A DNA stretch of 64,000 nucleotides, taken from contig UQRW01000005.1 of NCBI GenBank assembly GCA_900543515.1, positions 9,102 through 73,101 on the forward strand, read 5' to 3'. Positions 53,147 to 60,926 of this stretch are shown here, one piece after another. The stretch comes from an uncultured Collinsella sp. Lineage in GTDB: Bacteria; Actinomycetota; Coriobacteriia; Coriobacteriales; Coriobacteriaceae. The position numbers were made by a program, and so were the translations under genes. The first letter of the stretch is position 1; every line of letters begins with the position of its first letter. The notes beneath the pieces were generated by a model that saw only the letters and a program-made list of their open reading frames with translations, did not search any database and was not told the origin of the DNA.

Positions 53147-54367
53147 CTAGTTCTCGTCCTCAAACATACCACCCGCGACGACCTCGTACATATGCTCGAG
53201 TTCCAAACGGTCCATTAAAAGCGGGACAGGATACAGCGGATTGGCCTCGGCGTCGGCATGGGCCGCCATTTGCGGAATATCGGAGCGGCGAATACCCGAG
53301 ACATATTTAGGAATTCCCAAGACCTCGTTCATGCGGTCGACCCAGTCGATAAAGGCCTCTGCGGCAAGACTGTCCTGCGCGGTAGCCGGCGCAATACCCG
53401 CCATGCGAGCAAGATCGGCAAGCTTGGGAGCGGCGGTGTCGCCATAGGCGCGAAGCATGTGCGGCAGGATGATGGCGTTGGCCAAACCGTGTGGAATGCC
53501 GTATCGGCCGCCCAGGCTGTGCGCGATGGCATGCACATATCCGACATAGGAGCGCGTAAATGCGACGCCCGCCTTATACGCCGCCGAAAGCATATTGCGG
53601 CGCGCACGCATGTTGTCGCCATGCTCATAGGCCTCGAGCAAATTGTCATGGATGAGCTGAACCGCCTGGCGCGCCATCTTGCGCGTGTAAGGCGTGGTGC
53701 TGCGGCCGATAAAGGCCTCGACGGCATGCGTCAGGGCATCCATGCCCGTCTGTCCCGTAATGGACGCCGGCAACCCGCGCGTAAACTCGGGATCGTGCAC
53801 TGCAAAGCGCGGGATGAGCACAAAGTCGTTGATGGGGTACTTATAGTGCGTCTCGTCATCGGTGATAACCGCCGCGAGCGTGACTTCGCTTCCCGTTCCG
53901 GCGGTAGTGGGAACCGCGATAAGCAGCGGCAGGAGACGGTGGACACGCAACAGGCCGCGCATCTTGTTGATGGGCTTGCTTGGCTGCGCAATACGCGCGC
54001 CCACGCCCTTGGCGCAGTCCATGGCCGAACCGCCGCCAAAGCCGATAATGGCCCGGCAGTCGTTCTCGCGATACAGCGCCGCCGCTTCCTCGACATTCGA
54101 GACCGTGGGGTTCGCACGCGTTTCGGCATAGACCGTAACGCCGATTCCCTTGGACGCAAGCGCGTTCTCGAGCGGCGCCGTGAGCCCCAAACGGGCAATA
54201 CCGGGGTCTGTCACGATGAGCACACGCCGAATCGAGCGCTTTTGAAGTACCGCGGGCACATCCTCGGCATGCTCCAAAATGCGCGGCTCGGTATAGGGCA
54301 GGATTGGCAATGCGATGCGAAAAACCGTCTGATATGTTCGGCACCAGGCACGACGGGCTAGATGCAT
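53147..54367 (-). CDS. Iron-containing alcohol dehydrogenase
   Basis: A 406-residue group III dehydrogenase. The NAD-binding GFGGGSAMDCAKGVGA near residue 110 and VPTTAGTGSEVT near 152 are typical. Metal residues lie in TGMDALTHAVEAFI near 208 and HSLGGRYGIPHGLANAIILP near 270. The substrate is not clear. It is first in a two-gene operon with aldehyde dehydrogenase, with AAGGAG eight bases before the ATG, downstream of a 16-base palindrome. A basic N-terminal extension of about 20 residues precedes the usual start of the fold. Confidence 0.9.
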   Translation of the reverse strand: MHLARRAWCRTYQTVFRIALPILPYTEPRILEHAEDVPAVLQKRSIRRVLIVTDPGIARLGLTAPLENALASKGIGVTVYAETRANPTVSNVEEAAALYRENDCRAIIGFGGGSAMDCAKGVGARIAQPSKPINKMRGLLRVHRLLPLLIAVPTTAGTGSEVTLAAVITDDETHYKYPINDFVLIPRFAVHDPEFTRGLPASITGQTGMDALTHAVEAFIGRSTTPYTRKMARQAVQLIHDNLLEAYEHGDNMRARRNMLSAAYKAGVAFTRSYVGYVHAIAHSLGGRYGIPHGLANAIILPHMLRAYGDTAAPKLADLARMAGIAPATAQDSLAAEAFIDWVDRMNEVLGIPKYVSGIRRSDIPQMAAHADAEANPLYPVPLLMDRLELEHMYEVVAGGMFEDEN

Positions 54368-54385
54368 AAAGGAAACTCCTTCATT

Positions 54386-54401
54386 TGTTGATGGGTCAAC
54401 A
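54386..54401. promoter_or_regulatory. Palindromic operator candidate before the alcohol dehydrogenase gene
   Basis: TGTTGATGGGTCAACA has 6-bp arms and a 4-base centre. It sits 19 bases before the adh start on the minus strand, within its leader. A related ATCAACATC lies at about 54460. Confidence 0.4.
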
Positions 54402-54623
54402 TTTGCTCGACCGATTGTACTCAGCGGCAGTCAAAGACGGCCTGCCAATCGTTAATCAATCAACATCTTCATATCTCAAAATTGTTTTATTAAAAATCAT
54501 TCCTAATAGGCTTCACATTTGGTTGCATTTATGGATAATAGAACTCGTCAAGACGCGCGTCCGGAGAGGGCCCTTACGGGACCGGACAAGCGCCCCATCG
54601 CCATCGATCGAAAGGATCGAATC

Positions 54624-55184
54624 ATGAAGTTTGTTTGCCCCGTTTGCGGTTATGTGGAAGAGTTCGACGGCGATCAGCTGCCCGAGGACTTCAAGTGCCC
54701 CCAGTGCGGTGTTCCCGGTTCTCGTTTCCTGAAGCAGGAGGAGGGCCAGCTCGAGTGGGCTGCCGAGCACGTCGTGGGCGTCGCCAAGATGGAGGGCGTC
54801 TCTGAGGACATCGTTGCCGACCTGCGCGCCAACTTTGAGGGCGAGTGCTCCGAGGTCGGTATGTACCTGGCCATGGCTCGCGTCGCTCATCGCGAGGGCT
54901 ATCCCGAGATCGGCCTGTACTGGGAGAAGGCTGCCCACGAGGAGGCCGAGCACGCCGCCAAGTTCGCTGAGCTCCTGGGCGAGGTCGTGACCGACTCTAC
55001 CAAGAAGAACCTCGAGATGCGCGTTGAGGCCGAGAACGGCGCCACCGCCGGCAAGACCGATCTTGCCAAGCGTGCCAAGGCCGCCGGCCTCGATGCCATC
55101 CACGACACCGTGCACGAGATGGCTCGCGACGAGGCCCGCCACGGCAAGGCTTTCGCCGGCCTGCTCAAGCGCTACTTTGGCTAA
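54624..55184 (+). CDS. Rubrerythrin with N-terminal rubredoxin domain
   Basis: A 186-residue non-heme iron protein that reduces hydrogen peroxide in anaerobes. Residues 1-40 form a rubredoxin domain with CPVCGY and CPQCGVPGS (one iron by four cysteines). Residues 50-186 are the four-helix diiron domain, with ECSEVGMYLAMAR, HEEAEHAAKF and the C-terminal ARDEARHGKAFAGLL giving Glu/His ligands. This reverse order is that of the NADH-linked reverse rubrerythrins of Clostridia. The ATG at 54624 follows AAAGGA. Codon use looks like that of a highly expressed gene, being very rich in GAG and AAG. Confidence 0.93.
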   Translation: MKFVCPVCGYVEEFDGDQLPEDFKCPQCGVPGSRFLKQEEGQLEWAAEHVVGVAKMEGVSEDIVADLRANFEGECSEVGMYLAMARVAHREGYPEIGLYWEKAAHEEAEHAAKFAELLGEVVTDSTKKNLEMRVEAENGATAGKTDLAKRAKAAGLDAIHDTVHEMARDEARHGKAFAGLLKRYFG

Positions 55185-55218
55185 GCCAACCGCCTGAGAC
55201 ATAACCTCAAGCTCGATG

Positions 55219-55250
55219 AGGCCCGGACCGTATTGGTTCGGGCCTTTTTC
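55219..55250 (+). terminator. Terminator of the rubrerythrin gene
   Basis: Stem AGGCCCGGACC / GGTTCGGGCCT with one mismatch, followed by TTTTTC, 34 bases past the stop. Confidence 0.9.
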
Positions 55251-55315
55251 GTGCCTCACGAACTTGTTAACTCCCTGAAATAGAACCGTCTTCGGCATTG
55301 GCTTCTCGTCAAAAA

Positions 55316-55438
55316 CTAAGTGAGTAGACTTTTTGGAACTTGCCGAGCACACCATCCATATCACTTTATAAAGCCGCAGGTAAATGCCTTGTTGCAAAAC
55401 GACCTAGTCGCCAAAGTGCCAAAAGTCTACTCACTTAG
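55316..55438 (-). repeat. 120-bp repeat, copy A, with 18-bp terminal inverted repeats
   Basis: CTAAGTGAGTAGACTTTT at 55316-55333 pairs perfectly with the end at 55421-55438. The interior shares blocks such as GTCGCCAAAGTGC, CCGAGCA and CCGCAG with copy B at 56738-56858. Same orientation. The terminal repeat gives the TAG stop of the gene at 55427-56554. Confidence 0.9.
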
Positions 55439-56554
55439 ATTCGCAGCCGTCCACGATCGAGCCATTTTGTGTCTAACGGGCATCTTTCCGTCGATTACTC
55501 CCAATTTTGTCCAGTCAATGAATAGTTCAGACCGGAGTAATATCTCAGCCCTTTGCTCATCCGAGCTTTTATCACGATATTCAGCATCGAGCATCCTGCA
55601 TATGGCCTTAACGATCGCGCGGAATCTATCCTCATCCGATATCTGTCTGTGTGTCAGGAGAAGCACATCGTAGCCCATGGCCTGAAGGGCCGTCATGCGG
55701 TCAGCGTCACGCAAGCCATCCCCTGCGCGTCCGTGCGAGGCCTTTCCCTGACATTCAATGGCCACCTGTCGCCTACCGTCCGGTGAAGAAAGAAGTAGGT
55801 CGATATATACACGGGACTTTCCCACAATCGCTCGAGCACTTGTGCCTAGCATCACTTCAACATTAAGCTCTATGTCGCAAAAACCTTCGCCTCCCAGGGA
55901 TCGCGGCAGTGCAAGTAGCAAATACGCCTCGACCTCAAAAGGCGACGCGGCACCCAATGGAACGAGTTGCGATACCGCCATAAATCTATTGCCGTAACGC
56001 ATCCCGCAAACATCTGAACAAAAACGGTCAAGGTCTCCGCCCAAAACCAAAGCGTCTCGACGCCATAAATTTGAGGCGGTGCCGTCCTCGGACGGGCAGC
56101 GCACCCAACCGAACGTTGTCGAAATCGCGCCCGAATCAATTGCACGCGAAAGCTCCGCCTCAAGTGCCGCCGGCAGAGCGCACACCGCAAACAAGCCATA
56201 CATCTCCGCCAATACCAAAAGAAGCTGGAGATCCGTCAGGTGCCGCGACATGATGAATGCCGTCAGTAGAGGAGACGTAATCAAAAACCCATGCTCCGTT
56301 TCCAGCACGGATTCCCTGGGAAGCTCACCAAGAAACAGCCGCTGCCTAATGCTGGCTGGACAAGTCCGTTTGTTTCTCGTCCGAACCAATGTATACAACG
56401 GAAAACCGAGCGCGACCGCAGCCGTCGGGTTGCGGGCGAGATCATATCGCTGCCGGTCTTCTTCCGGTCGTGGAAGCGGCGGACACAAAGCGCGGACTTG
56501 AGGAGGCAAACGCCAGTACCTAAAAGCCGATATGTCACAAAGTAAATCCTTCAT
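55427..56554 (-). CDS. Uncharacterised protein with a nuclease-like (PD-(D/E)XK-type) C-terminal domain
   Basis: A 375-residue protein. The N-terminal half (DLLCDISAFRYWRLPPQVRAL) is all alpha/beta and resembles AbiEi-type DNA-binding or antitoxin proteins only loosely. Near residue 268, VYIDLLLSSPDGRRQVAIECQ, core YIDLLLSS with VAIECQG, has the Asp-x(n)-Glu-x-Gln/Lys pattern of a restriction-endonuclease fold, followed by DADRMTALQAMGYDVLLLT as in Vsr/DUF559 proteins. The last codons lie in the inverted repeat of copy A. The ATG at 56554 has no clear ribosome site; a GTG at 56560 is the alternative. I cannot name a function. Confidence 0.6.
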   Translation of the reverse strand: MKDLLCDISAFRYWRLPPQVRALCPPLPRPEEDRQRYDLARNPTAAVALGFPLYTLVRTRNKRTCPASIRQRLFLGELPRESVLETEHGFLITSPLLTAFIMSRHLTDLQLLLVLAEMYGLFAVCALPAALEAELSRAIDSGAISTTFGWVRCPSEDGTASNLWRRDALVLGGDLDRFCSDVCGMRYGNRFMAVSQLVPLGAASPFEVEAYLLLALPRSLGGEGFCDIELNVEVMLGTSARAIVGKSRVYIDLLLSSPDGRRQVAIECQGKASHGRAGDGLRDADRMTALQAMGYDVLLLTHRQISDEDRFRAIVKAICRMLDAEYRDKSSDEQRAEILLRSELFIDWTKLGVIDGKMPVRHKMARSWTAANLSE

Positions 56555-56637
56555 AGGCACAGGAAAACACGAATTTCAACCCAGTCAGTCACGCATTGGC
56601 GCGAACGCACCAAAAATGGCGCCGAACGGACTGCCAA

Positions 56638-56703
56638 GTTTTCAACAGCACTCCCCAACTGGCCAAAAGCTTGCCGAGAGCTGGACGAAGCCCTGTTGAA
56701 AAC
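56638..56703. repeat. Inverted repeat upstream of the nuclease-like gene
   Basis: GTTTTCAACAG at 56638-56648 and CTGTTGAAAAC at 56693-56703 form 11-bp perfect arms around a 44-base centre. It lies between copy B of the 120-bp repeat and the gene, and may hold its promoter or operator. Confidence 0.7.
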
Positions 56704-56737
56704 CCCATTTTTTTCTCATGCAGGAGCTTTGCGCGGC

Positions 56738-56858
56738 AAGTGAGTAGACTTTTTTGAACATCCCGAGCAGGCCGGTCATCCTGCTTTTCAAAACCGCAGA
56801 TAGATAGCTTGCTACAAAACTGCCTGGTCGCCAAAGTGCTAAAAGTCTACTCACTTAG
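56738..56858 (-). repeat. 120-bp repeat, copy B
   Basis: AAGTGAGTAGACTTTT at 56738-56753 and its complement at 56841-56856. Same orientation as copy A, with conserved interior blocks. Its end supplies the TGA stop of pdxR. Confidence 0.9.
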
Positions 56859-58287
56859 GTTGCAGAGTGCCCCCCATTAGCTGCAATTCCAAGGTTGTTA
56901 GTACTTTTGGACTCAGATCGTCATACTGAACAAGAATTTGAGTTGTGTTTTCAGGGACAGATGCGCCATCGGCACACCAAAAACAGTCACCGATATCGAT
57001 AAAAGGGATGCTCGAGCGCGTGAGGGCCCGTGCAAAAGTGCTTCTGCCCGTTCCACGCTCCGCAACCACGATACTGTAAAGGCCCGCGTCTGCATGCTCG
57101 ATCGAGACCTCTCCTGCCGGAAATACCTTCCGCACAAGCGCCATCAGGCCATCACGCGCCTCGCGAGCACGAACGCGCACGCGGTTCACATGTCGCTCGT
57201 AATCACCCGATTCCAGCAAACGCGCCAAAGCGACCTGATCAACAGAGCTCACCGACGAGGCGTAGAAACCAAGGTTGCGCCTAAACCGCTCCATTAACTC
57301 ATCGGGCAACACCATGTACGCCAAACGCAACGCCGATGAAAGGCTCTTCGAAAACGTGTTGGTGTATATAACCGACTGGGCGGCATCGATCGACGCGAGC
57401 GCGGGAATCGGCTTCCCGGCAAGGCGAAACTCACAATCAAAGTCATCTTCGATGAGATACCGACCTGGTCGCTCGGCGGCCCAGCTCAGAAGCGCATAGC
57501 GACGCGCAATGCTCGTCACAAGGCCGGTTGGATATTGGTGAGACGGCATCAGGTGAAGTACATCGGTCCCGGTTTTCTGCAGAGCGCTCAAGTCCACCCC
57601 CTCATCATCCAACGGGATATGTCGAACTTTGCAGCCCATAGCCTGATAAATGCGCGTCAGACGTAAATAGCCCGGGTCCTCAACGGCATACACCTTGTCA
57701 GCGCCAAGCAACTGAACCAACATGGTATCGAGCAGCTGAGCGCCCGCGCCGATAACAATGTTATTGGGGTCGACATTCATACCCCTCGTCCCGCGCAGAT
57801 GATGAGCAATTGCGCATCGTAGCCGAACGGTGCCCTGTGCCGGTGCGGGCGAAAAGATCTCGCGCTCGTCTTCGGATGTCAGCGTCGCCCGCAGTGCGCT
57901 TTGCCAAAGCCGCGCCGCCTCCAAAGCGGAAGGAGAAAGTGCATCGAACAGCTCAACCTGTCCGTTGACATCATGCGCGCTGGGACCAGCAGAGGCGGCA
58001 TCTCGGTCGATGCCCTCCGCAGCCGAAGCCAAAACCGGTGCATCCGGAAGCTCGCAAGCGTAGTAGCCACGACGCGGCATTGAGCAAATATAGCCCTCGG
58101 CAAGTAACTGGCTATATGCATTCTCGATGGTAATGACACTGATTCCCAGATGACTGGCAAAGGCGCGCTTAGACGGAAGATGCTCCCCCGCCGCAATACG
58201 TCCAGCAACAATATCATCTCGAATTTGCTGGTAAACATACTCATAAAGCGATGCCTCGCCACGTTTTTCCAAATTGTAGTCAAGCAT
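56851..58287 (-). CDS. pdxR: MocR/GabR-family regulator of vitamin B6 synthesis
   Basis: A 478-residue fusion. Residues 10-75 form a GntR winged helix (YEYVYQQIRDDIVAGRIAAG, core LYEYVYQQIRDDI, then SVITIENAYSQLLAEG). The rest is an aminotransferase-like fold with PLP lysine in IYTNTFSKSLSSALRL near residue 305 and YLIEDDFDCEFR near 265. Such PdxR proteins sense PLP and control pdxST, which is divergent 145 bases away. The ATG at 58287 has AGGTGG seven bases upstream. The TGA stop lies inside repeat copy B, so the last two codons come from the repeat. Confidence 0.92.
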   Translation of the reverse strand: MLDYNLEKRGEASLYEYVYQQIRDDIVAGRIAAGEHLPSKRAFASHLGISVITIENAYSQLLAEGYICSMPRRGYYACELPDAPVLASAAEGIDRDAASAGPSAHDVNGQVELFDALSPSALEAARLWQSALRATLTSEDEREIFSPAPAQGTVRLRCAIAHHLRGTRGMNVDPNNIVIGAGAQLLDTMLVQLLGADKVYAVEDPGYLRLTRIYQAMGCKVRHIPLDDEGVDLSALQKTGTDVLHLMPSHQYPTGLVTSIARRYALLSWAAERPGRYLIEDDFDCEFRLAGKPIPALASIDAAQSVIYTNTFSKSLSSALRLAYMVLPDELMERFRRNLGFYASSVSSVDQVALARLLESGDYERHVNRVRVRAREARDGLMALVRKVFPAGEVSIEHADAGLYSIVVAERGTGRSTFARALTRSSIPFIDIGDCFWCADGASVPENTTQILVQYDDLSPKVLTTLELQLMGGTLQPK

Positions 58288-58298
58288 GAGTTTGCCAC

Positions 58299-58342
58299 CT
58301 GACCTTATCGAGCTGTTCAATCTGGTATTAAGCTGACCTTAT
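58299..58342. promoter_or_regulatory. Direct-repeat operator candidate for PdxR
   Basis: CTGACCTTAT occurs at 58299-58308 and 58333-58342, 34 bases apart start to start, about three helical turns. MocR/GabR regulators bind direct repeats with such spacing. It lies between pdxR and pdxS. Confidence 0.6.
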
Positions 58343-58432
58343 TATTATCTCGAAAACTGAGTATTTTGCCATACCCAGCTCCCCGATAGGATGTTCCGTC
58401 AAGCAATGCACATGCCAACCAAGGGAGCAACC

Positions 58433-59323
58433 ATGGCAGAACAGACCAGCAAGGCCGATCGCGTCAAACTCAATCGCGAGCTCGCGCAGATGCTCAAGGG
58501 TGGCGTCATCATGGACGTCACCACGCCCGAGCAGGCACGCATCGCCGAGGAGGCGGGCGCCTGCGCCGTCATGGCTCTCGAGCGCATCCCGGCCGACATC
58601 CGCGCCGCCGGCGGCGTATCGCGCATGAGTGACCCCAAGATGATCAAGGGCATCCAGGAGGCCGTCTCCATCCCTGTTATGGCCAAGTGCCGCATCGGCC
58701 ACATTGTCGAGGCGCAGGTCCTGCAGGCCATCGAGATCGACTACATCGATGAGTCCGAGGTTCTCTCCCCTGCCGATGACGTCTATCACATCGACAAGAC
58801 CCAGTTTGACGTGCCGTTTGTCTGCGGCGCCCGTGATCTGGGCGAGGCGCTGCGCCGTGTTGCCGAAGGCGCCACGATGATTCGCACCAAGGGTGAGCCG
58901 GGTACGGGCGACGTCGTTCAGGCCGTGCGTCACATGCGCAAGATCCAAAAGCAGATCCGTGACGTTGTTGCCCTGCGCGATGATGAGCTCTTTGAGGCAG
59001 CCAAGCAACTGCAGGTTCCGGTCGAGCTGGTGCGCGAGGTCCATGCCACGGGCAAGCTTCCCGTTGTGAACTTTGCCGCCGGCGGCGTAGCGACCCCTGC
59101 CGACGCCGCGCTGATGATGCAACTGGGCGCCGAGGGCGTCTTTGTCGGCTCGGGCATCTTTAAGAGCGGCGACCCCGCCAAGCGCGCCGCCGCCATCGTC
59201 AAGGCCGTGGCAAACTTCACCGATGCCAAGCTCATCGCCGAGCTTTCGGAGGACCTGGGCGAGGCCATGGTGGGCATCAACGCCGACGAGATCGAAATCA
59301 TCATGGAGGAGCGCGGACGCTAG
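58433..59323 (+). CDS. pdxS: Pyridoxal 5'-phosphate synthase, synthase subunit
   Basis: A 296-residue TIM-barrel enzyme making PLP from ribose 5-phosphate, glyceraldehyde 3-phosphate and ammonia from PdxT. Family blocks are GGVIMDVTTPEQARIAEEAG near residue 25, IPVMAKCRIGH near 83 with a catalytic Lys, IRTKGEPGTGD near 150 and VFVGSGIFKS near 238. The ATG at 58433 follows GGGAG; the in-frame ATG at 58391 is less likely. pdxT follows by 20 bases. Confidence 0.96.
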   Translation: MAEQTSKADRVKLNRELAQMLKGGVIMDVTTPEQARIAEEAGACAVMALERIPADIRAAGGVSRMSDPKMIKGIQEAVSIPVMAKCRIGHIVEAQVLQAIEIDYIDESEVLSPADDVYHIDKTQFDVPFVCGARDLGEALRRVAEGATMIRTKGEPGTGDVVQAVRHMRKIQKQIRDVVALRDDELFEAAKQLQVPVELVREVHATGKLPVVNFAAGGVATPADAALMMQLGAEGVFVGSGIFKSGDPAKRAAAIVKAVANFTDAKLIAELSEDLGEAMVGINADEIEIIMEERGR

Positions 59324-59343
59324 TCCGGCAGAAAGGATCGCAC

Positions 59344-59931
59344 ATGAGCGATTATGCAGACCAAACGGTCGCCGTGCTGGCGGTCCAAGGCGCTTTTGCC
59401 GAGCACGAGGCAAGACTATCCGGGCTTGGCGCACACTGTATTGAGCTGAGGCAGGCGGCTGATTTGAAGCAGGACTTTGACCGTCTGGTACTTCCCGGCG
59501 GCGAGTCCACCGTTCAAGGGAAGCTGCTTGCCGAGCTCGGCATGCTCGAGGAGCTTCGTGCCCGTATCGCTGAAGGCATGCCTGTCCTGGGCACCTGCGC
59601 CGGCTTGATTCTGCTGGCGCGCGACCTTGCCGCCCACGACGATAAGGGGACGCCGCGCCTGGCAACCATGGATGTGCTCGTCGAGCGCAATGCCTACGGC
59701 AGGCAGCTCGGCAGCTTTCGAACCAAGGGGCAGGTAGCCGGCATCGACGGTGAAGTGCCGCTGACGTTTATCCGCGCGCCCCGCATCGTTGAGGTGCACG
59801 GCGATGCCGAGGCCCTGGCCGAAGTCGATGGCCGCATCGTCGCCGCCCGCCAAGACAACCAGCTCGGCGTAACCTTCCACCCCGAACTCGACGAAGACAC
59901 CCGCCTCCACGAACTGTTCCTACAAATGTAG
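59344..59931 (+). CDS. pdxT: Pyridoxal 5'-phosphate synthase, glutaminase subunit
   Basis: A 195-residue class I glutaminase that feeds ammonia to PdxS. It shows AVLAVQGAFAEHEARL at the N-terminus, LVLPGGESTVQGK near 48, the catalytic Cys in VLGTCAGLILLA near 81, and the His/Glu pair in VTFHPELDEDTRLHE near 178. AGAAAGGATCGCAC gives the ribosome site. After it lies a 20-bp perfect palindrome that may help end the transcript. Confidence 0.95.
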   Translation: MSDYADQTVAVLAVQGAFAEHEARLSGLGAHCIELRQAADLKQDFDRLVLPGGESTVQGKLLAELGMLEELRARIAEGMPVLGTCAGLILLARDLAAHDDKGTPRLATMDVLVERNAYGRQLGSFRTKGQVAGIDGEVPLTFIRAPRIVEVHGDAEALAEVDGRIVAARQDNQLGVTFHPELDEDTRLHELFLQM

Positions 59932-59952
59932 GCATCGAAATCAACAAACGAA

Positions 59953-60020
59953 ATGAGAGTGGATAATCTCCCACTTTAAGCTTGGATGCAGGCTCAAACC
60001 GGGAGATTATCCACTCTCAT
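59953..60020. repeat. Long palindrome with 20-bp perfect arms
   Basis: ATGAGAGTGGATAATCTCCC at 59953-59972 is the exact reverse complement of 60001-60020, with a 28-base centre. It stands between pdxT and the insertion element. The 139 bases from 60021 to 60159 hold no gene that I can see. Confidence 0.9.
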
Positions 60021-60283
60021 GCTATGTAGTCATTTAAGAACGTCCCCAATGACTACTTCGACAACACCGATGTTTTGGTACCGACAGCGAAAACCCGCCA
60101 GAGCGAGGGAGGCCCTTTTGGGGCGAGATGACGCCATAGGTTGAGCATAAGTCAGACACTATGACCCAATCCGAAGGCACGGAAACGACAGGAGCCCCCG
60201 CTCGTGACCGCGGGTCGGGGCTGCGACAATGTTGTTGAAGTGCCAGAGGCGCAGCCGCGCCGCAACGAGGTTGGGAGGCTCCC

Positions 60284-60777
60284 GTGCCTAGATATTCTAC
60301 CGCCTTCGGAATGGACGTACACCTCAGGTCCACCACCGTCTGCGCGCTCGACGCGGAGACGGGCGAGGCCGTGACGAGGAGGTTCCGCGGCAACCCCTGG
60401 GGCGAGGTCGCGGAGTGGATGTCGGGCTTCCCCGGCCCGTCGCTCGCCGCCTACGAGAGCGGCTACCTCGGCTTCGCCCCGCAGAGGGAGCTCTCCGGGC
60501 TCGGCGTCGACTGCGTCGTCGCGGCCGTCTCCAAGGTCCCGAGGTCGGCGGCAGACCTCTCGTCCAAGAACGACCGCAACGACGCGGCCAGGATGGCCAA
60601 GGCGATACTGTCGCACGACGTCACCCCGGTATGGGTGCCGTCCCCCGAGATCGAGGGGCTCAGGGACCTCGCCGCCGCCCACGACGCGGCGACCGCGAGG
60701 CTCGCGGCGGCGAAGCAGCGGCTCCTGGCGTTCCTGGCCCGCCGCGGCTACGCCTACGGCGGCACGACGCCGGCCGG
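60284..60777 (+). pseudogene. IS110-family transposase, 5' part (disrupted)
   Basis: GTG at 60284 with GGGAGG five bases upstream. The first 164 residues form the RuvC-like DEDD domain: FGMDVHLRSTTVCALD with the first Asp, AAYESGYLG with the Glu, and KNDRNDAARMAK with the last two. The frame is cut after GGTTPA by the IS21 element. Joining 60777 to the base after the second target copy restores an open frame of 373 residues, so the gene was whole before insertion. The local frame continues into IS21 to a stop at 60835. Confidence 0.88.
60773..60777. repeat. Target-site duplication, left copy (GCCGG)
   Basis: GCCGG directly before the TGTTAGCG end of the IS21 element; repeated at 63034-63038. 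Confidence 0.85.
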
Positions 60778-60926
60778 TGTTAGCGCTAATCTAAAATTAA
60801 CCACTTTCGCAAACGCATCTCGCCGAATGCGCTAACGCGCTTTCGCCGACCCCGCTAACGTACTTTCACCAACTGCGCTAACGGAACTATGCTCCGATCG
60901 GGTATCCGACCCGGGAGGAGCGGGAT

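Noticed and set aside
56561..56737. Extra gene upstream of the nuclease-like gene
   Set aside because: Short minus-strand frames there lack ribosome sites and overlap the inverted repeat.
60021..60159. Phage attachment site or integrase remnant
   Set aside because: No tRNA, integrase or phage gene lies nearby. The sequence is plain flank of the insertion element.
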